Origin: Candidatus Liminaster caballi
GTDB taxonomy: Bacteria > Bacteroidota > Bacteroidia > Bacteroidales > UBA3663
Direction of reading: 5' to 3'
NCBI GenBank assembly: GCA_018065085.1
Contig: JAGHUA010000027.1
Coordinates: forward strand, 1-44,413
Length of the DNA stretch: 44,413 nucleotides
This document shows, in pieces, positions 6,662-15,759 of the stretch. The notes under the pieces were generated by a model. The model made no database searches and was not told where the DNA came from. It saw only the letters and a program-made list of their open reading frames with translations. The translations under genes and the position numbers were made by a program. Position 1 is the first letter of the stretch; every line of letters starts with the position of its first letter.

Positions 6662-7330
6662 ATGAAACCGACCATTGCCTTTATCGAACAGAAGTTCGAC
6701 GAGTTTAACCAACAGATGTTTGACGGGAAGCTGCCAAAGATTCCCGTCAGGTTGAGCAACGCGAAGACGTTTCTTGGAATGTGTACGTTCAAGAAGCGCA
6801 GGAAGCTGTTCGGCAAGGTCGAGAACTATGACTTTCAGCTGAGGTTCAATATAAGGATTGACCTGCCCGAAGAAGAGATTGAGGATGTCATCATCCATGA
6901 GATGATACACTACTACATCGGAGTGAACCAGTTGAAGGATACAAGTGCGCACGGGCAGCTTTTCCGGCAGATGATGAACGGGATAAACACGCGCTATGGC
7001 CGGCACCTGACCATATCGCATAAATCCACACCCGAACAGCGCCAGCAACTGATGGATAAACGTCAGCGCTGGCGCGTTGTGGCTGTGGTAAGGTTTGCCG
7101 ATGGACACTCGGGTGTGAAAGTATTGCCGCGCGTCAAGCCAACGGTACGCAACTATTATAATAGCGTACGTGCGAGCCGGACGGTGAGCAGCGTGGATCT
7201 GTATCTGACGGACAATGTGTTTTTCAATCGCTTCCCGTGTTCAGCTGCGCTAAATGTGTTCAAGGCCGATGAGGAGGAAGTGCAGGCGGAGCTCAAGGCT
7301 GCGATACGACTGCAGGAGACAGACTTCTGA
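6662..7330 (+). CDS. SprT-like zinc metallopeptidase-domain protein
   Basis: The protein has the SprT-like zincin signature HEMIHYYI (HExxH at residues 79-83 counted from the ATG at 6662) and a third likely zinc ligand in SAHGQLFRQMM (H97). Family members include Spartan-type DNA-protein crosslink proteases and bacterial SprT, but the role of the bacterial proteins is poorly defined. The 222-residue form starting at ATG 6662 is preferred over a TTG at 6617, because the additional residues look unrelated to the family and 6617 almost abuts the carbonic anhydrase stop. No four-Cys zinc ribbon is visible at the C terminus. It ends four bases from the dnaX stop, converging. Confidence 0.8.
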   Translation: MKPTIAFIEQKFDEFNQQMFDGKLPKIPVRLSNAKTFLGMCTFKKRRKLFGKVENYDFQLRFNIRIDLPEEEIEDVIIHEMIHYYIGVNQLKDTSAHGQLFRQMMNGINTRYGRHLTISHKSTPEQRQQLMDKRQRWRVVAVVRFADGHSGVKVLPRVKPTVRNYYNSVRASRTVSSVDLYLTDNVFFNRFPCSAALNVFKADEEEVQAELKAAIRLQETDF

Positions 7331-7334
7331 CCGA

Positions 7335-9185
7335 TCAGCCGATCTCAAGTTCGAACGTTTCGATCAGAGAATTGATGGACGGGTTCTTTGATATCATGTC
7401 CTGGATCTTCTCCCTCGGAGAGAAAGGTATCTTTATGCCATCGTCCTCGGAGGTAACTTCAACCGAAAGCTTGATGTGACTGTTGTGAAGCTGTTCGCAC
7501 AGATAGCGGGTGATGCGTTCTTTCTGCGGTTCGATGATCTCAAACTGAGCGTTGCTCAACACGGTGACTTTGTACTGCGTACCCTCTACCTGTTGCGGCA
7601 GACATCCCGTCATCAACTTAGTCAGCAGTTGCTCGGTTGTATAGGTACTGATAAATTGTTTCCATGAGCGCCGAAGCGCGTCAGGAGTCACGGGCTCGTT
7701 CATCTCCTGTATCGCCGTCTGCGTGGCCGATGTGGTGGTCTGCTGCTGTTGCTGCACTCCGTTGAGCGAAGCGATGCGAGGACCTCCTGCACGTGCTGCA
7801 AAACGGTTTGCTCCAGAAGGAAGGCCAACGGTCTGAGGCTGTGCCTGTGGCAGAGGCTGTGGTGCTGGCTGACTCAGCGGCTGCTGAAACTGAGCCTGCG
7901 GCTGAGGACGCATGGCCTGTTGAGGTGCCGGCTGTGGTGTCGGCTGAGGTGTCTGTTGAGGAACGGGTTGAGGCGACGGCTGACGGACAGGCTGCTGATA
8001 AGCCTGGGCCTGTGTCTGTGTCTGAGCCGGACGGACAGGCTGTTGCGTCGGCTGCGGAGCGACCTGCTGCTGACTTGCAGGAACCTGAATAGGGTGCATA
8101 ATCTGGCAGATCTTGACAATGGCAAGTTCGACAAGGAGACGTTTGTTGCGCGAGTTGCGATAGTTGAAGTCGCAATCGGAAGCAATCTGCAAACCCTGAT
8201 ACAGGAATGCAGGATGACAGCCGGCAGCCTGACGCTGATATTGCTGGGCAACTTCAGGACCTGCCTCGATGAGCGAGAGCGTGGCTGGATCCTGAGCCAC
8301 CATAAGGTCGCGCAGATGACTTGCCCAGCCGCCGATGAACGACTGTGCGTCAAAACCGCGTCTGATCACATCGTCGAGCATCTTGACCGCAGCAGGGATG
8401 TTGCCTGCCAGAGCCGCGTCGGTCAGACGGAAGAAAAGTTCGTAGTCGAGGATGTTCAGATTGTCGATGGTGGCCTGATATGTGACCTTGCCATCGGTGA
8501 AAGATACAATCTGGTCGAAGATTGACAGGGCGTCGCGCATACCACCGTCGGCCTTGCGGGCAATAACCTGCAGCGCCTGAGCTTCGGCCATGACGCCCTC
8601 CTCGTTGGCAATGCGTGTCAGCTGATCGACAATGTCCTGCACGGTGATGCGCTGGAAATCGTAGGTCTGGCATCGCGAAAGGATAGTCGGCAGTATCTTC
8701 TGCTTCTCGGTGGTACACATCACGAAGATGGCATGGCGCGGCGGTTCCTCCAGAGTCTTGAGGAAGGCGTTGAAAGCAGCCGTCGAGAGCATGTGAACCT
8801 CATCGATGATGAATACTTTGTATTTGCCGATCTGCGGAGCAACCTGAACCTGCTCGATGAGGTCGCGAATCTGATCCACGCCGTTGTTGGACGCGGCATC
8901 GAGCTCATAGACATTGTACGAACGCTGTTCGTCGAATGCGTTGCATGACTCGCACTCGCAGCAAGCCTCGCCATCGGGCGTGGGATGCTGGCAGTTGATG
9001 GTCTTGGCGAAGATACGTGCACAGGTGGTCTTGCCTACACCGCGCGGACCGCAGAATAGGTAGGCGTGTGCCAACTTGCCACTCGTGACGGCGTTCTTAA
9101 GGGTTTGCACCAAAGCCTTCTGTCCGACTACGGTCTTGAAACTCTGCGGACGATACTTGCGTGCACTGACAATATAATCTGACAT
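7335..9185 (-). CDS. dnaX: DNA polymerase III subunit gamma/tau
   Basis: This is the clamp-loader ATPase subunit of the replicative polymerase. Residues 1-360 hold the AAA+ module: Walker A GPRGVGKTT (46-54), the zinc-binding cysteines C65, C75, C78 and C81, Walker B IIDEVHML (~127-133), and the SRC box after TTEKQKILPTIL. Residues ~370-470 are an extreme Gln/Pro/Ala low-complexity linker, and the last ~130 residues form the tau-like C-terminal domain. At 616 residues it fits full-length Bacteroidota gamma/tau. Whether a shorter gamma form is made by frameshifting cannot be told; no obvious A-rich slippery site was noticed. It has a canonical promoter and is divergent from groES. Confidence 0.97.
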   Translation of the reverse strand: MSDYIVSARKYRPQSFKTVVGQKALVQTLKNAVTSGKLAHAYLFCGPRGVGKTTCARIFAKTINCQHPTPDGEACCECESCNAFDEQRSYNVYELDAASNNGVDQIRDLIEQVQVAPQIGKYKVFIIDEVHMLSTAAFNAFLKTLEEPPRHAIFVMCTTEKQKILPTILSRCQTYDFQRITVQDIVDQLTRIANEEGVMAEAQALQVIARKADGGMRDALSIFDQIVSFTDGKVTYQATIDNLNILDYELFFRLTDAALAGNIPAAVKMLDDVIRRGFDAQSFIGGWASHLRDLMVAQDPATLSLIEAGPEVAQQYQRQAAGCHPAFLYQGLQIASDCDFNYRNSRNKRLLVELAIVKICQIMHPIQVPASQQQVAPQPTQQPVRPAQTQTQAQAYQQPVRQPSPQPVPQQTPQPTPQPAPQQAMRPQPQAQFQQPLSQPAPQPLPQAQPQTVGLPSGANRFAARAGGPRIASLNGVQQQQQTTTSATQTAIQEMNEPVTPDALRRSWKQFISTYTTEQLLTKLMTGCLPQQVEGTQYKVTVLSNAQFEIIEPQKERITRYLCEQLHNSHIKLSVEVTSEDDGIKIPFSPREKIQDMISKNPSINSLIETFELEIG

Positions 9186-9219
9186 GATAGCAGGGCTGAT
9201 CGATGGTTATTGAACGCGA

Positions 9220-9251
9220 CAAAGATAAGACTTTTTTATAATATGAGCAAA
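9220..9251 (-). promoter_or_regulatory. dnaX promoter (perfect Bacteroidota match)
   Basis: On the minus strand TTTG (CAAA at 9248-9251) precedes TATCTTTG (CAAAGATA at 9220-9227) by exactly 20 bases. The following bases are TCGCG. The leader to the ATG at 9185 is only about 25-30 bases. Confidence 0.75.
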
Positions 9252-9281
9252 CTTTGATGATAAAAAAACACCAATTGACAT

Positions 9282-9289
9282 TACCTTTG
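9282..9289 (+). promoter_or_regulatory. Probable groES -7 box
   Basis: TACCTTTG fits TAnnTTTG. The nearest TTTG upstream is at 9253-9256, a spacing of 25 that is longer than usual, so only the -7 box is well supported. The leader to groES would be about 155 bases. No CIRCE element (TTAGCACTC-N9-GAGTGCTAA) was found in 9186-9451, so heat-shock control must use another route. Confidence 0.45.
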
Positions 9290-9451
9290 CCATATACCTT
9301 GCCATTTTGACACTCGGCAGACCCTTTTTTGGTGTGACGTTGCGTTTGGCATGTTTTTTGTTGAGATTGAAAATGTACGACAACCGTGCGTTCAAGAAGC
9401 GAATGATTGCTCAAAACAGACATCTAAACATAAACTATAAAATCACACACT

Positions 9452-9724
9452 ATGAACATTAAACCACTTGCTGACCGCGTGCTTGTAAAGCCAGCGCCAG
9501 CCGAGACAAAGACCATCGGCGGTATCATCATCCCTGACACCGCTAAAGAGAAACCATTGAAGGGCGAAGTTATTGCCGTAGGTAACGGTACAAAGGACGA
9601 GGAGATGATCCTCAAGCCAGGTGATCAGGTGCTCTACGGAAAGTACAGCGGCACGGAGATCGAACTCGAAGGTGAGAAGTATCTCATCATGCGTCAGTCA
9701 GACGTTTTGGCTGTTCTTGCTTAA
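9452..9724 (+). CDS. groES: Co-chaperonin GroES
   Basis: GroES is the heptameric lid of the GroEL folding chamber in the cytoplasm. The 90-residue protein shows the family N terminus [13 protein letters not shown], the mobile loop [18 protein letters not shown] that contacts GroEL, and [11 protein letters not shown] near the end. Length and order are standard. groEL starts 41 bases downstream, so they form the usual two-gene operon. Confidence 0.98.
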   Translation: MNIKPLADRVLVKPAPAETKTIGGIIIPDTAKEKPLKGEVIAVGNGTKDEEMILKPGDQVLYGKYSGTEIELEGEKYLIMRQSDVLAVLA

Positions 9725-9765
9725 CAAAGAACAAAATAACAGATCAACAAAAGAACGAAACAACT

Positions 9766-11400
9766 ATGTCAAAGATTATCAAATTCAATACGGAGAGCCG
9801 CGACCTCCTGAAGAGCGGTGTTGACCAGCTTGCTAACGCTGTCAAGGTTACACTTGGCCCTAAGGGTCGCAACGTGATCATCGATAAGAAGTTCGGTGCT
9901 CCTCACATCACCAAGGATGGCGTGAGCGTAGCCAAGGAGGTGGAGTTGGAAGACCCATTTGAGAACATGGGCGCACAGCTCATCAAGGAGGTTGCCTCAA
10001 AGACTGGCGACAGCGCAGGTGACGGCACAACAACCGCTACCGTACTTGCCCAGAGCATCATCGGCGTAGGCTTGAAGAACGTGACTGCCGGTGCCAATCC
10101 AATGGACCTCAAGCGCGGTATCGACAAGGCTGTTGCAAAGGTTGTGGAGAGCATCAAGGAGCAGAGCGAGGAGATTGGCGACGACTACACCAAGATCGAG
10201 AATGTTGCCCGTATCTCGGCCAACAATGACGAGGAGATCGGCAAGCTCATCGCAGAGGCAATGAAGACCGTTCAGAAGGAAGGCGTAATCACCGTAGAGG
10301 AGGCTAAGGGTACTGACACCACAGTCGATGTGGTGGAGGGTATGCAGTTCGACCGCGGCTACATCTCGCCATACTTCATGAACAATACAGAGAAGATGAC
10401 ATGCGAGCTCGACCAGCCGGCAATCCTCATCTACGACAAGAAGATTTCCAACCTTCAGGATCTTCTCCCTGTCCTTGAGCCAGTTGCAAAGCAGGGCCGT
10501 CCTCTCCTTATCATCGCAGAGGATGTCGAGAGCCAGGCACTCGCCACTCTCGTGCTCAACTCAATGCGCGGCAGCCTCAAGATCTGTGCTGTGAAGGCTC
10601 CTGGTTTCGGTGACCGTCGCAAGGAGATGCTTCAGGATATCGCCATTCTCACCGGCGGTATCGTAATCAGCGAGGAGGTCGGCCTGAAGCTTGAGAACGC
10701 AACTGTCGAGATGCTCGGCCAGGCAGACAAGGTTACAGTGTCAAAGGAGAACACCACCATCGTCGATGGCGCTGGCGACAAGGAGGCTATCGCAGCCCGC
10801 GTACAGACCATCAAGGCCCAGATCGAGAAGACCACATCCGACTATGACCGCGAGAAGCTCCAGGAGCGTCTTGCCAAGTTGGCAGGCGGCGTGGCTGTGC
10901 TCCATGTGGGTGCTGCCAGCGAGGTCGAGATGAAGGAGAAGAAGGATCGCGTGGACGATGCACTCTGCGCTACACGTGCAGCTATGGCTGAGGGTATTGT
11001 GCCTGGCGGCGGTGTTGCTTACATCCGTGCCATCGAGAAGCTTGAAGGCCTCAAGGGTGCCAACGAGGACGAGACCGTCGGTATCGAAATCGTGAAGCGT
11101 GCCATCGAGGAACCTATGCGTCAGATCGTTGCCAATGCAGGCAAGGAGGGTGCAGTGATCGTACAGAAGGTAAAGGAGGGCAAGGGCGACTTCGGCTACA
11201 ATGCCCGTACCGATGTTTACGAGAACTTCCTCGCAGCCGGTGTCATCGACCCAGCCAAGGTGGCTCGTGTGGCTTTGGAGAACGCTGCTTCAATCGCAGG
11301 TATGTTCCTTACCACAGAGTGCGTGATTGCCGACAAACCAGCTCCTGAACCAGCAATGCCGGCCGGAGGCATGGGCGGCATGGGTGGCGGCATGATGTAA
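9766..11400 (+). CDS. groEL: Chaperonin GroEL
   Basis: This ATP-dependent chaperonin of 544 residues folds cytoplasmic proteins in two heptameric rings. It opens [15 protein letters not shown], has the nucleotide-binding [11 protein letters not shown] near residue 85-95 and the apical-domain stretch [12 protein letters not shown], and ends in the flexible Gly/Met tail [11 protein letters not shown]. All of these are diagnostic. Codon use looks strongly biased (for example many AAG and CTC codons), fitting high expression. No clear T-run terminator follows; a short AGTGCT/AGCACT inverted repeat at 11404-11436 lacks one. Confidence 0.99.
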   Translation: MSKIIKFNTESRDLLKSGVDQLANAVKVTLGPKGRNVIIDKKFGAPHITKDGVSVAKEVELEDPFENMGAQLIKEVASKTGDSAGDGTTTATVLAQSIIGVGLKNVTAGANPMDLKRGIDKAVAKVVESIKEQSEEIGDDYTKIENVARISANNDEEIGKLIAEAMKTVQKEGVITVEEAKGTDTTVDVVEGMQFDRGYISPYFMNNTEKMTCELDQPAILIYDKKISNLQDLLPVLEPVAKQGRPLLIIAEDVESQALATLVLNSMRGSLKICAVKAPGFGDRRKEMLQDIAILTGGIVISEEVGLKLENATVEMLGQADKVTVSKENTTIVDGAGDKEAIAARVQTIKAQIEKTTSDYDREKLQERLAKLAGGVAVLHVGAASEVEMKEKKDRVDDALCATRAAMAEGIVPGGGVAYIRAIEKLEGLKGANEDETVGIEIVKRAIEEPMRQIVANAGKEGAVIVQKVKEGKGDFGYNARTDVYENFLAAGVIDPAKVARVALENAASIAGMFLTTECVIADKPAPEPAMPAGGMGGMGGGMM

Positions 11401-11466
11401 TAAAGTGCTAAGTGCAATGTGTAAAAACTGAGCACTGACCCATGTTTGGACAAAATTATTGAGTAA

Positions 11467-11510
11467 AATTTGGCGGTTTAAGATATTTTGACTATCTTTG
11501 CCGCCAAATT
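11467..11510 (+). promoter_or_regulatory. nusB promoter framed by a perfect 10-bp inverted repeat
   Basis: TTTG (11469-11472) and TATCTTTG (11493-11500) are exactly 20 bases apart, a perfect Bacteroidota promoter. AATTTGGCGG (11467-11476) overlaps the -33 box and its exact complement CCGCCAAATT (11501-11510) starts right after the -7 box. The inverted repeat therefore frames the core promoter. Its right arm lies at the expected start of the transcript, ten bases before the ATG at 11520. Confidence 0.8.
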
Positions 11511-11519
11511 GTATTATAT

Positions 11520-12443
11520 ATGATCAACAGACTTCTTATCCGAATAAAGACCGTACAGCTTCTTTATGCATACATGCAGGGTTCGCTCGATAAGCTGAAC
11601 CGCGACGAGCAGATGGCAACGGCTGTCGAGTCGAGCTATAAACTGTATAACTACCTTCTTGCGCTCGTAGTGAAGCTCACCGAGTATCGTCAGTCGCAGA
11701 TTGATGCTGCCCGCAACAAGTTCATGCCTACTGACGAGGAGCGTTTCCCTAATCTCCGTTTCGTCAACAACTCAGTGGCTAAGTTCATCAGCGAGAAGAG
11801 CGAGATTATTGACTATTGCAACAAGAACTCGCTGCTCAGCGATTTCGATACCGAGACATACCGAGCCCTGCTTACTCAGATCGAGCAGATGCCAGCCTAT
11901 AATCAGTTCATGACACAGAAGGAGACTCCTTCGTTCGAACAGGAGAAGGCTCTCTGGCGTGACATCTTTGCCGAGGTTATCACTCGCAGTCCAATCCTCG
12001 ATGCTACGCTCGAAGAGAAGAGCATCTTCTGGAACGATGACCTTTCTACCGTCACTCAGTTCGTGGTGCGCACCATCAACCAGATGCAGCCTGATGACGA
12101 GATGATCAAGGTGTCGGGTATGTACGACCGTAAGGAGGACAGCAAGTTCGCCCGCGAACTGTTCCACCATGCCCTCGATGAGGCACATGCAAATCTCGAC
12201 CTTATCGACCGCAATGCCGAGAACTGGCAGATCGACCGTATGGCTCTGATGGACAAAGTAGTGATGTGCTGCGCGTTGTCGGAGATTCGTAACTTCCCGG
12301 ATATCGCCGTACGTATCAGTATGAACGAATACATCGAACTCGCCAAGCATTACTGTGCGCCTGAGAGCTCTCGCTTCGTCAATGGCATTCTCGACAAGAT
12401 TGTCAAGCAGTGGAAGCAGGAGGGCATGGTATTCAAGGCTTGA
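11520..12443 (+). CDS. nusB: Transcription antitermination factor NusB (long Bacteroidota form)
   Basis: NusB with NusE/S10 binds boxA RNA and promotes antitermination, mainly of rRNA operons. The opening MINRLLIRIKTVQLLYAYMQ matches the N-terminal helices of NusB-like proteins (R-x-x-A/T-x-Q-x-L-Y). The C-terminal ~130 residues, with MDKVVMCCALSEIRNFPDIAVRISMNEYIELAKHY in pieces, correspond to the RNA-binding NusB fold (I-x-x-NEYIEIAK). At 307 residues it is twice as long as E. coli NusB, which is normal in Bacteroidota because of an extra N-terminal helical part. It heads a nusB-yajC-ybbR-coaE cluster. Confidence 0.9.
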   Translation: MINRLLIRIKTVQLLYAYMQGSLDKLNRDEQMATAVESSYKLYNYLLALVVKLTEYRQSQIDAARNKFMPTDEERFPNLRFVNNSVAKFISEKSEIIDYCNKNSLLSDFDTETYRALLTQIEQMPAYNQFMTQKETPSFEQEKALWRDIFAEVITRSPILDATLEEKSIFWNDDLSTVTQFVVRTINQMQPDDEMIKVSGMYDRKEDSKFARELFHHALDEAHANLDLIDRNAENWQIDRMALMDKVVMCCALSEIRNFPDIAVRISMNEYIELAKHYCAPESSRFVNGILDKIVKQWKQEGMVFKA

Positions 12444-12447
12444 CATA

Positions 12448-12482
12448 GACCACAAACCAATGTTTGATCATTGACCACAAAC
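12448..12482 (+). repeat. Two direct copies of GACCACAAAC in the nusB-yajC spacer
   Basis: GACCACAAAC occurs at 12448-12457 and 12473-12482, 25 bases apart, between the nusB stop and the yajC ATG. It is the smallest example of the repeat-filled intra-operon spacers in this window. Confidence 0.55.
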
Positions 12483-12506
12483 AGAAACTAAAAAACAATT
12501 ACAGAT

Positions 12507-12866
12507 ATGATGAACGCATTGTTCCTTCAGGCAGCCGCACAGCCAGAAAACAGCGGCATGGTGAATATCCTTTTCATCGTAGGTATCATCGTGGTATTCT
12601 ATTTCTTTATGATCCGTCCTCAGCGTCAGCAGCAGAAGAAGATCGAGGCTGAGCGCAATAGCATGAAGGTTGGTGACAGCGTTGTGACCTCATCAGGCAT
12701 GTATGGCAAGATTGAGGGTGTCTGCACAGCCACCGATCAGAAGGGCAATACCTATGTTGAGAGCTTCATCATCAAGGTGAAGCCTGACTATCAGACACGC
12801 ATCCAGATCAGCAAGGACTGCGTGTACAAGGATCTCAACGATGCTGTGGCTTCACAGGCCAAGTAA
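12507..12866 (+). CDS. yajC: Preprotein translocase subunit YajC
   Basis: YajC is a small accessory of the SecDF complex at the inner membrane. The 119-residue protein has a single membrane segment (MVNILFIVGIIVVFYFFMIRPQ in two parts, ending in the family IRPQRQQQKK motif). The cytosolic domain follows with KVGDSVVTSSGMYGKIEGV, the typical YajC beta-rich part. Position between nusB and the YbbR-like gene is standard for Bacteroidota. Confidence 0.95.
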   Translation: MMNALFLQAAAQPENSGMVNILFIVGIIVVFYFFMIRPQRQQQKKIEAERNSMKVGDSVVTSSGMYGKIEGVCTATDQKGNTYVESFIIKVKPDYQTRIQISKDCVYKDLNDAVASQAK

Positions 12867-12927
12867 TCCAAACCAAACAGTTGTTTCATAGCCTTTCATG
12901 CAGTAAAGGCAAAAACAAGTCGGAAGC

Positions 12928-13926
12928 ATGCGCGTGCCAGACTATATCAGGAAGGTCTTCGACACCTTGCCGAATATCAATAGGCGAGATGTGGTGACCT
13001 TCCTTGTGTGTTTGCTGGTGTCGGCATTCTTTTGGGTGGCTCAGAGTGCCTATCTGAAGAGCGATAAGACAATCACAGTAGCGCTACGCATTGAGGGTCA
13101 GCCTGAGGACGCTGTGTTCACGACTCATGTGCCGTCCCAGCTCAAAGTCACGCTCTATGACAATAATATCCATCTGCTCAAATACAGCAGCAAGAGCAGT
13201 GGCGTGCGTCTGCTGACCGTCGATTTTGGCCGTTATGCCGACGTGGCAGGCAATTTCCGCATTTCAGGAGCCGAACTTCAGTCATTGTTGCTCAACGAAC
13301 TGTCATCGACCACCCAGATTACGGCCATTTCGCCTGCGCTCATCGATGCCCGATATGCATTGACCAAAGGAAAGAAAGTCCCGGTTGCGTTGCAGTCGAA
13401 CATCACGATGCACGGCAACTTCAGGGATTTCACGCCTTCCATCACGCCTGATTCAGTGCTCATTCATGCTCCTAATTTTATTCTCGATACATTGAGTTGC
13501 GTCTATACCGAGCCGCTTATGGCGATGGATTTGCAGGACACGCTGACGTCACGTGTGCCGCTGGTATTGAACGTCGGTGTGCGAGCCACTCCTGATAGCG
13601 TCGATGTGCTCGTGCCTGTCAACCAGTATGTCGAGAAGCGTTTTGAGTCGGTGCCGATACGCGTCAACGGTCTTCCTTCAGATGTGCAGATGGTGCTTTT
13701 CCCACATACCGTGTCGATGACCTGCCTTGCCAACTTCCGAAACTACAATAAGTTCACGGCTGACGATTTCGTTTTCAGTGTATCATACGATGACGTTCGT
13801 GCCGATCAGTCCCGTCAGTATCTGCCAGTCTCGTTCCAAACTCTTTTGAGCGACATGGAGGTCTATGGCGTGCGTTTTGAACCGCATGAAGTGGAGTTCT
13901 CAATCGAATATGCCGAGAAGCGCTGA
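12928..13926 (+). CDS. YbbR-like domain protein (CdaR-like)
   Basis: The 332-residue protein has an N-terminal membrane anchor (VVTFLVCLLVSAFFWVAQSAYL at about 23-44). An extracytoplasmic part of YbbR-type beta repeats follows, including DKTITVALRIEG, VALQSNITMHGNF and RFESVPIRVNGLPSDVQM. In Firmicutes YbbR/CdaR regulates the c-di-AMP cyclase. In Bacteroidota the gene is regularly placed between yajC and coaE and its role is not established. Gap to yajC is 61 bases. The spacer to coaE is filled by TTAACCCC-type repeats. Confidence 0.8.
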   Translation: MRVPDYIRKVFDTLPNINRRDVVTFLVCLLVSAFFWVAQSAYLKSDKTITVALRIEGQPEDAVFTTHVPSQLKVTLYDNNIHLLKYSSKSSGVRLLTVDFGRYADVAGNFRISGAELQSLLLNELSSTTQITAISPALIDARYALTKGKKVPVALQSNITMHGNFRDFTPSITPDSVLIHAPNFILDTLSCVYTEPLMAMDLQDTLTSRVPLVLNVGVRATPDSVDVLVPVNQYVEKRFESVPIRVNGLPSDVQMVLFPHTVSMTCLANFRNYNKFTADDFVFSVSYDDVRADQSRQYLPVSFQTLLSDMEVYGVRFEPHEVEFSIEYAEKR

Positions 13927-13936
13927 GTTTAAGGCC

Positions 13937-13998
13937 TCATAACCTTTATCCCTTTAACCTTTTAACCCCTTAACCCCTTAACCCTTTAACCCTTTTTT
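13937..13998 (+). repeat. Short tandem repeats (CCTTTAAC/CCCCTTAAC) between the ybbR-like gene and coaE
   Basis: About seven 8-9-bp units of the form CC(C/T)TTAAC follow one another from 13937 to the T-run before coaE, for example CCTTTAACC, TTTTAACCCC, TTAACCCC and TTAACCCTTTAACCC. They fill the 77-base spacer up to the start codon. Confidence 0.85.
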
Positions 13999-14003
13999 TG
14001 TCC

Positions 14004-14558
14004 ATGACAATCATTACTGGAGGAATCGGATGCGGCAAATCGGTGGTCAGTCGCCTGCTGAGGGTTATGGGCTATGATGTCTATGACTGTGACAGCCGTG
14101 CCAAATGGCTTATGCTTCATGATCCGTTGCTCGTCAGCCAGTTGTGCGAAGCCTTCGGACAGGATACATATCTTCCGGACGGACAGCTCAACAAACCTTA
14201 TCTTTCCCAAACTATTTTCTCAAGTCCCGAACGACTCCGACAGATGAATGACCTCGTCCATCCGGCTGTGGCACGAGACATACTTCGTCTTCAACCGTCA
14301 TTCGTTGAGACTGCCATTTATTTTGAGTCGCATTTCGACCGCTTTGTGAAGGCCGATAGAGTATGGTGTGTGGCTGCGCCATTGGAACTTCGCATACAGC
14401 GTACCATGTCGCGTGACGATGCTACACGCGCTCAGGTTGAGGCCCGCATGTCGAGCCAGCTATCGCAGGAGGAGAAAATAAAAAAAGCAGACTCCGTCAT
14501 CTGGAATGACGAAGTCCACTCTGTTATTGATCAAGTCAACCGATTGATTATTCTGTGA
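14004..14558 (+). CDS. coaE: Dephospho-CoA kinase
   Basis: CoaE phosphorylates the 3'-hydroxyl of the ribose of dephospho-CoA, the last step of CoA synthesis in the cytoplasm. P-loop GGIGCGKS is at residues 6-13, followed by the substrate segment YDVYDCDSRAKWLM, the CoA-domain VHPAV, and VWCVAAPLELRIQR/MSRDDATRAQVEARM near the end, all family features. At 184 residues it is slightly short but complete. The ATG at 14004 is preferred to a TTG at 13998 inside a poly-T run. Its 3' end overlaps the converging GH105 gene by 11 bases. Confidence 0.95.
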   Translation: MTIITGGIGCGKSVVSRLLRVMGYDVYDCDSRAKWLMLHDPLLVSQLCEAFGQDTYLPDGQLNKPYLSQTIFSSPERLRQMNDLVHPAVARDILRLQPSFVETAIYFESHFDRFVKADRVWCVAAPLELRIQRTMSRDDATRAQVEARMSSQLSQEEKIKKADSVIWNDEVHSVIDQVNRLIIL

Positions 14559-15732
14559 CCAGTCTGTACATCTCAGACGCAGCCAGGAGGAATGCGCCTA
14601 CACCGAAGTTTGAGGTGCTGGCGGCATCGATGGTCTGGCCAGGAATTGCACGTTCACCGATTGGCTGAACGTAGCCAAGAGTGCCATCGGCCTGGAGTGC
14701 AGTCTGTGTGAGATACTGCCATGAACGTTCTACAACAGGCAGATATTCCTTGCGCGGAAGGAGACCTTTGCGGATCCCCCATGTCAGACCGTAAGTGAAG
14801 AATGCTGTGCCGCTGGTCTCTGGACCAGGAGCCTGAACAGGATCGAGCAATGAACGAGTCCAATAACCTTCAGGCTGCTGGCATGCTGCAACGCTTGCAG
14901 CCATTTCAAGGTAGGTCTGTTCAAATTCCTGACGATGTGCATAATCTGCTGGCAGTTCTTCAAGACAACGAGCCAAAGCTGCGAGCACCCATCCGTCACC
15001 GCGAGCCCAGAAGTCCTTCATTCCAGATGCCGTCTGATGCTGAGGATAGATGTATTTGCCGTCGCGGTAGAAGAGATGCTCTTCCTTATCGTACATCAGC
15101 TCCTTGGCATAGCTCCAGTATTCAAACAGTTTCTCGCCATAGAGAGGATTGCCGGTGATGTTGCCTAGTCGCACCATGACTGGCATGACCATGTAAAGGC
15201 CATCGGCCCACCACCAGTAGTCATTGGCAGGTGTGCTCATCTCATATTCCATTACTTCGCGTGCACGAGCAATCTTTTCGATCTGAGTGCTGTCTGAGTC
15301 GGCAGCACCTCCTGCCTTGTCGATAAGATACAGTTCTGCGTAGCTTTGGAAGCAGATCTGCCAGTCGCCAAACAAAACGAACTCTGGTCGTTCGCCGTAT
15401 GAGTAGCGCCATTCTGCAGGCTCTGTCGATGTGGCACCTACATATCTGTTTGACTCTGCCCAGCGACGAGTATAGTCGAGTTGGGCGTTGTTGCCTGTGA
15501 CGTGCCATGCGGCAAGATTGCCTGTGTGGTAAGCGGCATTGTCCCAGAACGGACTGTTGTTTGTGTATGGACGGAACGGAGCGTCTTCTGCTCCGAGCAA
15601 TGGATGATTCTCTTGCCAATGAGTGTTGACAACATCAATATGCTGGAGAATCTCAGTTGGCGATGGCAGGTTTTCTGCGGGCTGGCAAGCTGTCAAAGCT
15701 ATTGCCATAAAAGGGAATAGGATGTTTTTCAT
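14548..15732 (-). CDS. GH88/GH105-type unsaturated glycuronyl (rhamnogalacturonyl) hydrolase, lipoprotein
   Basis: Enzymes of this (alpha/alpha)6-barrel group remove unsaturated uronic acids, made by polysaccharide lyases, from oligosaccharides. The 394-residue protein has a lipoprotein signal with lipobox LTAC at C16. It carries WWWADGLYM at 173-181, with D177 matching the catalytic Asp position, and FWARGDGW around 241-248, the GH105 signatures. WRYSYGERPEF-type aromatics are near 108-118. The family assignment is firm; rhamnogalacturonan rather than another uronide is inferred. It follows a DUF2264 gene across a repeat-filled spacer, a pairing known in pectin-degrading loci, but no SusC/D pair is in the window. 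Confidence 0.88.
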   Translation of the reverse strand: MKNILFPFMAIALTACQPAENLPSPTEILQHIDVVNTHWQENHPLLGAEDAPFRPYTNNSPFWDNAAYHTGNLAAWHVTGNNAQLDYTRRWAESNRYVGATSTEPAEWRYSYGERPEFVLFGDWQICFQSYAELYLIDKAGGAADSDSTQIEKIARAREVMEYEMSTPANDYWWWADGLYMVMPVMVRLGNITGNPLYGEKLFEYWSYAKELMYDKEEHLFYRDGKYIYPQHQTASGMKDFWARGDGWVLAALARCLEELPADYAHRQEFEQTYLEMAASVAACQQPEGYWTRSLLDPVQAPGPETSGTAFFTYGLTWGIRKGLLPRKEYLPVVERSWQYLTQTALQADGTLGYVQPIGERAIPGQTIDAASTSNFGVGAFLLAASEMYRLVTE

Positions 15733-15759
15733 TGAGTAGGGGCTTGTTGGGTTTTGTTT

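Noticed and set aside
9186-9451. CIRCE operator upstream of groES
   Set aside because: The TTAGCACTC-N9-GAGTGCTAA inverted repeat is absent; TTGACACTCGGC near 9306 is only a partial look-alike.
11404-11436. Terminator after groEL
   Set aside because: AGTGCT and AGCACT can pair, but the stem is only six base pairs, the loop is 21 bases and there is no T-run.
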